Shown here in pieces: positions 13,811 through 17,212 of a DNA stretch of 17,212 nt (positions are counted from its first letter, which is position 1; each line of letters begins with the position of its first letter). The position numbers and the translations under genes are program-made. Source of the DNA: an uncultured Bacilli bacterium (GTDB taxonomy: Bacteria; Bacillota_I; Bacilli_A; RF39; UBA660); the NCBI GenBank assembly GCA_944364705.1, contig CALVWH010000033.1, positions 1-17,212 of the forward strand, given 5' to 3'. A model generated the notes under the pieces. The model saw only the letters and a program-made list of their open reading frames with translations. It was not told the DNA's origin and ran no database searches.

Positions 13811-13837
13811 AAAAACTCTTGTATTTCCAAGAGTTTT
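13811..13837 (-). terminator. Intrinsic terminator of the tRNA-Arg gene
   Basis: On the minus strand AAAACTCTTG pairs with CAAGAGTTTT around a six-base loop, ending in five T. It begins 11 bases after the tRNA 3' end. Confidence 0.8.
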
Positions 13838-13847
13838 ATATTCTTTA

Positions 13848-13924
<77 letters not shown>

Positions 13925-13947
13925 GTTTTGTTTTTTCATAACAAAAC
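13925..13947 (-). repeat. Inverted repeat directly before the tRNA 5' end
   Basis: GTTTTGTT (13925-13932) and AACAAAAC (13940-13947) form an 8-base-pair hairpin with a seven-base loop. It touches the first base of the tRNA, lies within the predicted leader of the precursor, and could influence RNase P cleavage. Confidence 0.5.
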
Positions 13948-13948
13948 A

Positions 13949-13977
13949 ATTGTACCATAAAGAATAAAATTATTCAA
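13949..13977 (-). promoter_or_regulatory. Sigma-A-type promoter for tRNA-Arg
   Basis: On the minus strand TTGAAT (13977-13972), a 17-base spacer and TACAAT (13954-13949). The -35 lies inside the last codons of gerM. Confidence 0.65.
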
Positions 13978-14926
13978 GAGTTTTTAATACACTTTTATAA
14001 ATTTCTTGATCTCCGACAGTAAAAGAAACTTCTTCCACATCATAATTATCCGCTACCGATAAACAAATCGTATACAAAACTTCTTCTAAAATATATTTTT
14101 CATCCATATCATCAAAAATATAGGAATTAAAAACCAAATCTAAACGATCTTCTTTTTGACTCACACTCAGTAATCTGGTATTACTATTTAAAAAACTCAT
14201 CAAATTGGTATTATAATTAGAATTTGAGGCTAATTCATCGATAATAATATGAATCTTATCCCTAGAATCATTGACATACTTTGTAACCGGTACATAATAA
14301 AAATGATCGTTAAAAGAATCCACATAATAAACTGTTACTTTATTGACATCTTTATAAGAGGAAATATCATACTCTTTATTAATTCCAATGGTTCGATTTA
14401 AAGTACTTGGTAAATATTTTCCAGTCTTAGGAAGCTTTGTTAAAATCGTACCATCTACATACAAAATAACATTTTCAACTTCATCGATACTAGTTAAGGT
14501 AAACGTAATGGCTTCTACCATTTTTTCTTCCAATTTTTCATCAATATTTAAAAGTTCTTTACTAAAATCTACTTTTAGAACCCCATTTTCTAAACCAACA
14601 CTTTTAATTTGTGTTTCACTTGGTAAAAATGCTTTAAATCCACTTGGAATTTTACTTTCTAAAGAAGATTCCAAAATTAAATACGTAAGAAGCTCTTTTG
14701 CTAAAAGTTCTTTGTTTTTTTCTTGGGTAATTTGTACTTTTGCACGAGCCAAATAGCCCTTTTGATTTAATAAGAAAACATCATGTTCCATAACCGTCGT
14801 ATCAACATAATTTACTTCTTCTTTCATTCTTTCTAAATTTTCCGTTGGCATTAAATAGACCAAAAATAAAACAAGTAAAGCAGATGTCGTTACCATTATT
14901 TTTTTTAAGGTTATTCTTTTTAACAT
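13970..14926 (-). CDS. gerM: GerM-like sporulation protein with two GerMN domains
   Basis: A 318-residue protein anchored by one N-terminal membrane helix (about 10-26). Two copies of the GerMN fold follow: the first about 70-165, with the pattern GFKAFLPSETQIKSVGLENG and VKFS-like FDFSKELL, ending in VENVILYVDG. The second is about 205-310, with LIFD-like HIIIDELAS, then VEEVSFTVGDQEI. In Bacillus GerM is a ring-forming protein of the SpoIIIA-SpoIIQ channel between mother cell and forespore. The ATG at 14926 has GAGGTGA upstream. It sits 49 bases after gerE, past the gerE terminator. A weak sigma-E-like site may drive it. Its nearness to spoIIIAH supports a role in the same complex. Confidence 0.85.
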   Translation of the reverse strand: MLKRITLKKIMVTTSALLVLFLVYLMPTENLERMKEEVNYVDTTVMEHDVFLLNQKGYLARAKVQITQEKNKELLAKELLTYLILESSLESKIPSGFKAFLPSETQIKSVGLENGVLKVDFSKELLNIDEKLEEKMVEAITFTLTSIDEVENVILYVDGTILTKLPKTGKYLPSTLNRTIGINKEYDISSYKDVNKVTVYYVDSFNDHFYYVPVTKYVNDSRDKIHIIIDELASNSNYNTNLMSFLNSNTRLLSVSQKEDRLDLVFNSYIFDDMDEKYILEEVLYTICLSVADNYDVEEVSFTVGDQEIYKSVLKTLE

Positions 14927-14942
14927 AAATCACCTCTACTAC

Positions 14943-14969
14943 ATCTTATGAAAAAAAATCGCAATTCAT
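14943..14969 (-). promoter_or_regulatory. Possible sigma-E-type promoter for gerM
   Basis: On the minus strand CATAAGAT (14950-14943) resembles the sigma-E -10 CATACANT. A weak -35 (ATG in place of ATA) stands 16 bases upstream at 14969-14967. It overlaps the gerE terminator and leaves almost no leader, so I hold it loosely; read-through from gerE is the alternative. Confidence 0.25.
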
Positions 14970-14977
14970 GCGATTTT
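14951..14977 (-). terminator. Intrinsic terminator of gerE
   Basis: On the minus strand AAAATCGCA pairs with TGCGATTTT around a five-base loop and runs into a T-tract (to 14951). The gerE stop codon (14976-14978) overlaps the 5' arm. Confidence 0.85.
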
Positions 14978-15179
14978 ATATAGAGATTTCATTAAGTTTT
15001 ATCAGTTCTACAACAGCACTTGCTCTTCCTTTTACCCCTAACTTTTGCATCACATTGGATATATGATTCCGTACCGTTTTTTCACTAATGTTTAATTTTC
15101 CTGCAATGTCTCTTGTAGTATAATTGCGTACAAGTAAATCAAAAACCTCTTTTTCTCTTTTGGTTAATATACTATTCAT
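14976..15179 (-). CDS. gerE: Late mother-cell transcription regulator GerE
   Basis: A 67-residue LuxR-type helix-turn-helix protein, close in length to Bacillus GerE (74 residues) and without any receiver domain. The sequence LTKREKEVFDLLV, then SEKTVRNHISNVMQKLGVKG and SAVVELI, matches GerE closely; the recognition helix is about 31-45. GerE acts in the mother cell after sigma-K, turning on the last coat genes and repressing earlier ones. The ATG at 15179 has GTGAGGA just upstream. It has a sigma-K-like promoter (15220-15246), as expected for this gene. It stands alone between spoIIIAH and gerM. Confidence 0.93.
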   Translation of the reverse strand: MNSILTKREKEVFDLLVRNYTTRDIAGKLNISEKTVRNHISNVMQKLGVKGRASAVVELIKLNEISI

Positions 15180-15219
15180 CCTATCCTCACTTCCTAGTGC
15201 TTTTTAAAACATTCCATAG

Positions 15220-15246
15220 TATTTTATGTTGAGAACAGGACTTTGT
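15220..15246 (-). promoter_or_regulatory. Sigma-K-type promoter for gerE
   Basis: On the minus strand AC (15246-15245), 16 bases, then CATAAAATA (15228-15220), fitting AC-N16-CATANNNTA. gerE is a sigma-K gene in Bacillus. The same layout and spacing occur before the YjcZ-like pair. Confidence 0.6.
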
Positions 15247-15259
15247 GAAAGAAAGACGC

Positions 15260-15835
15260 CTAAGATTCGGTCTGAAATTGTACCGAAATGTACATTTTGG
15301 TTTCATATAATTCTTGAATCATTCGCATAATATTATTTGCTAGTTTTGCATCATGTTCTTTCGCGAGTGCGACTACACGAATTTCATCTCCATCGATTTT
15401 AACATAAGATTTTAGCTTATAAGTATCTAAAATTTTCTTTTCTAATTCTTCTTCTTTTCCTCTGTTTTTATTAATATCTTTCATTTTTTCATAAGCATCA
15501 TTTTTTTCTTCGGTTGTTGCTTCTTTATCGGATAAAACCGCTTTTAATTGTTCCATTTCTTCCATGACTTTTTCATTGGATTCAACACGTAAAGACGTTA
15601 AAATTTCACTTTCTTCAATGGTGATGGTTTCTTCACTTTTCTCTTCCGTTTCTGTACTTTCTTCGGTTTTTTCTTCAGCCTTTTCTGCATTTCTTTCTTC
15701 TGTAGTCTCTTCTTTATCATCGGTTGTTAAAGATGCCGTCATTAATAATTCCGAAGGCATGGTAATATAATAAATGCTCAAAACTAAAATTAAACTAAAT
15801 AATGTTAAAAACCAAATATTCTTTTTGTTTATCAT
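15260..15835 (-). CDS. spoIIIAH: Stage III sporulation protein AH (SpoIIIAH)
   Basis: A 191-residue protein with one N-terminal membrane helix (about 7-26), a strongly acidic low-complexity linker (about 38-76, mostly Glu, Thr, Lys and Ser), and a C-terminal ring-building domain (about 80-190). The latter has LRVESNEKVMEEMEQLK, then YVKIDGDEIRVVALA and the final MYISVQFQTES. In Bacillus SpoIIIAH is the mother-cell half of the channel that meets forespore SpoIIQ. It normally ends the eight-gene spoIIIA operon. Here no spoIIIAA-AG gene lies upstream: thrS ends 81 bases away, with its own terminator. AGGAGGA (15841-15847) fixes the ATG. Confidence 0.88.
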   Translation of the reverse strand: MINKKNIWFLTLFSLILVLSIYYITMPSELLMTASLTTDDKEETTEERNAEKAEEKTEESTETEEKSEETITIEESEILTSLRVESNEKVMEEMEQLKAVLSDKEATTEEKNDAYEKMKDINKNRGKEEELEKKILDTYKLKSYVKIDGDEIRVVALAKEHDAKLANNIMRMIQELYETKMYISVQFQTES

Positions 15836-15858
15836 AAATATCCTCCTATACCTAGTAA

Positions 15859-15886
15859 ACTATATGGTATAAAAAAAGTTTTATGA
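15859..15886 (-). promoter_or_regulatory. Possible sigma-E-type promoter for spoIIIAH
   Basis: On the minus strand TCATAAA (15886-15880) resembles the sigma-E -35. CATATAGT (15866-15859) is one base off the -10 consensus CATACANT. There are 15 bases between ATA and the -10, where 16 is usual. spoIIIA genes are sigma-E-dependent in Bacillus. Confidence 0.45.
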
Positions 15887-15895
15887 AATTTTTTG

Positions 15896-15918
15896 AAAAA
15901 AAAAGACGAAATCGTCTT
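15896..15918 (-). terminator. Intrinsic terminator of thrS
   Basis: On the minus strand AAGACGA pairs with TCGTCTT around a two-base loop, then a run of nine T (15904-15896). The thrS stop codon (15917-15919) overlaps the start of the stem. Confidence 0.85.
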
Positions 15919-17212
15919 AAAAATCCGTTTCTTTTTCTTCAATTTTCTTTAAAAGATAAGAAAGGAATTCTTCTTTTGAAATCGTCTTTGTTTCCTTTGA
16001 TCCATGAATCCGATAACTAATCGTATGATTTTCTTTTTCTTTTTCCCCAATAATAAGCGTATATGGAATTTTTCTTGTTTGACTATCTCTCATTTTATAA
16101 GAAAGGGTTTCTTCTCTTTCATCAATCTCGGTAAAGATTTGATGCTTTTCTAACATTTCTTTTATTTCTTTTGCATATTCTTTTTGTTTTTTTGTAATTG
16201 GAATGATGTTAACTGCAAGTGGAGAAAGCCAAAGTGGGAAAACTCCTCCGAAATGTTCAATCAAAATTCCAATAAAACGTTCTACGGATCCGAAAATAAC
16301 ACGGTGAAGCATAATTGGTCTTTTCTTCTCTCCATGTTCGTCAACGTATGTAAGATCAAATCGTTCTGGTAAATTCATATCTAATTGAATGGTACCACAT
16401 TGCCATTCTCTTCCTAACGAGTCTGTAACATGGAAATCTAGTTTTGGACCATAGAAAGCTCCATCTCCAGGATTGATTTTACACTCTTTTCCTGCTTTGG
16501 TGCAAGCATTTTGTAGAATTTCTTCGGCTTTATTCCAAGTTTCAATTTCTCCGATGTATTTTTCTTCTGGTCTCGTAGATAGTTCGATCGTATATGGTAA
16601 ATGGAAAATACGATAGATGCGGTCAATGAATGCGATTAATTTGATAATTTCTTCTTCCATTTGATCTTCTCTCATGAAAATATGAGCATCGTCTTGGGTA
16701 AAGGTACGAACTCGGAAAAGTCCATTTAAAGCTCCACTTGCTTCATGACGATGTACAAGTCCAAGTTCTCCACAACGAATTGGAAGTTCCTTATAAGAAT
16801 GTAAAGAGTTTTTATAAACAAGCATTCCTCCAGGACAATTCATTGGTTTGATGGCAAATTCTTTGTCATCGATTTTTGAAATATACATATTTTCTTTATA
16901 GTTTTTCCAATGTCCTGAAAGTTCCCATAGATCTTTATTTAACATAATTGGAGTCTTTATAAAGACATAACCTTCTTTTTGATGTTCTTCATACCAAAAA
17001 TCTTCTAATTTTTTTCTTAAAATCATTCCTTTTGGAAGCCAAAATGGAAATCCAGGACCATATTCACTAAGCATAAAAAGTCCAAGTTCTTTTCCTAGTT
17101 TTTTATGATCTCTTTTTTTGGCTTCTTCTAAAGCTTCTAGATGGTTCTTTAAATCTTCTTCCGTTTCAAAGCAAATTCCATAAATTCGTTGTAAAACTTT
17201 GTTTTTGGAATC
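15917..17212 (-). CDS. thrS: Threonine-tRNA ligase, 5' end cut by window edge
   Basis: The C-terminal 431 residues of a class II aminoacyl-tRNA synthetase that charges tRNA-Thr. The frame is open to the window edge (reading DSKNKVLQRIYG at its left end), so the internal ATG at 17074 is not the start. The catalytic core shows FMLSEYGPGFPFWLP, MNCPGGM (zinc-binding Cys), HRHEASGALNGLFRVRTF (motif 2 region, zinc-binding His) and MLHRVIFGSVERFIG (motif 3 region). The anticodon-binding domain starts near WLSPLAVNIIPI and ends in KMRDSQTRKIPYTLIIGEKE. The N-terminal TGS and editing domains lie beyond the window, as would any T-box leader. Confidence 0.96.
   Translation of the reverse strand, partial: DSKNKVLQRIYGICFETEEDLKNHLEALEEAKKRDHKKLGKELGLFMLSEYGPGFPFWLPKGMILRKKLEDFWYEEHQKEGYVFIKTPIMLNKDLWELSGHWKNYKENMYISKIDDKEFAIKPMNCPGGMLVYKNSLHSYKELPIRCGELGLVHRHEASGALNGLFRVRTFTQDDAHIFMREDQMEEEIIKLIAFIDRIYRIFHLPYTIELSTRPEEKYIGEIETWNKAEEILQNACTKAGKECKINPGDGAFYGPKLDFHVTDSLGREWQCGTIQLDMNLPERFDLTYVDEHGEKKRPIMLHRVIFGSVERFIGILIEHFGGVFPLWLSPLAVNIIPITKKQKEYAKEIKEMLEKHQIFTEIDEREETLSYKMRDSQTRKIPYTLIIGEKEKENHTISYRIHGSKETKTISKEEFLSYLLKKIEEKETDF

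Overview
The window is AT-rich DNA from a spore-forming, low-GC Firmicute, probably a member of the Bacilli or an Erysipelotrichales-like lineage. The evidence is a GerE regulator, SpoVAD and SpoVAE, SpoIIIAH, a double-GerMN-domain GerM, a SigF/SigG-type sigma factor, PrsA, strong AGGAGG ribosome binding sites and sigma-A-like promoters. All genes lie on the minus strand except prsA. The species cannot be named from the sequence.

Layout, left to right. (1) 1-1626: the start of a type IV pilin-like gene (cut by the window edge), a 363-base gap holding its promoter and a structured leader, a second prepilin-like gene, and an NrtR-type regulator with a degenerate Nudix domain. (2) 1711-2445: an unknown 178-residue protein behind the truncated N-terminus of an IS605-type TnpB. 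(3) 2585-4351: the spoVA cluster (spoVAC, spoVAD, spoVAE), in which spoVAC carries two in-frame stop codons. (4) 4422-8373: an ABC exporter of FtsX/MacB type, made of an ATPase and a giant permease with a long extracytoplasmic coiled coil. (5) 8532-9552: a lone sporulation-type sigma factor and two tiny YjcZ-like membrane proteins. (6) 9688-11234: prsA on the plus strand converging on an unknown gene, with a shared terminator. (7) 11400-13715: a three-gene operon of two unknown proteins and a 5'-nucleotidase-like HAD protein. (8) 13848-13924: tRNA-Arg(UCU). (9) 13970-15835: gerM, gerE and an orphan spoIIIAH. (10) 15917-17212: thrS, cut by the window edge.

The sporulation genes fit one programme. 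SpoIIIAH and GerM belong to the mother-cell to forespore channel. GerE is the last mother-cell regulator. The SpoVA proteins move dipicolinic acid into the forespore, and the YjcZ-like peptides are typical late-sporulation products. The promoters I can read agree: gerE and the YjcZ-like pair share AC-N16-CATANNNTA (sigma-K type), spoIIIAH has a sigma-E-like site and spoVAC a sigma-G-like site. Housekeeping genes and the unknown operons have sigma-A-like sites.

The most notable points are the doubly interrupted spoVAC, the orphan spoIIIAH beside gerE and gerM, a pilin-gene leader with competing hairpins, and the repeated overlap of stop codons with terminator hairpins. I found no CRISPR array, no complete insertion sequence and no rRNA.
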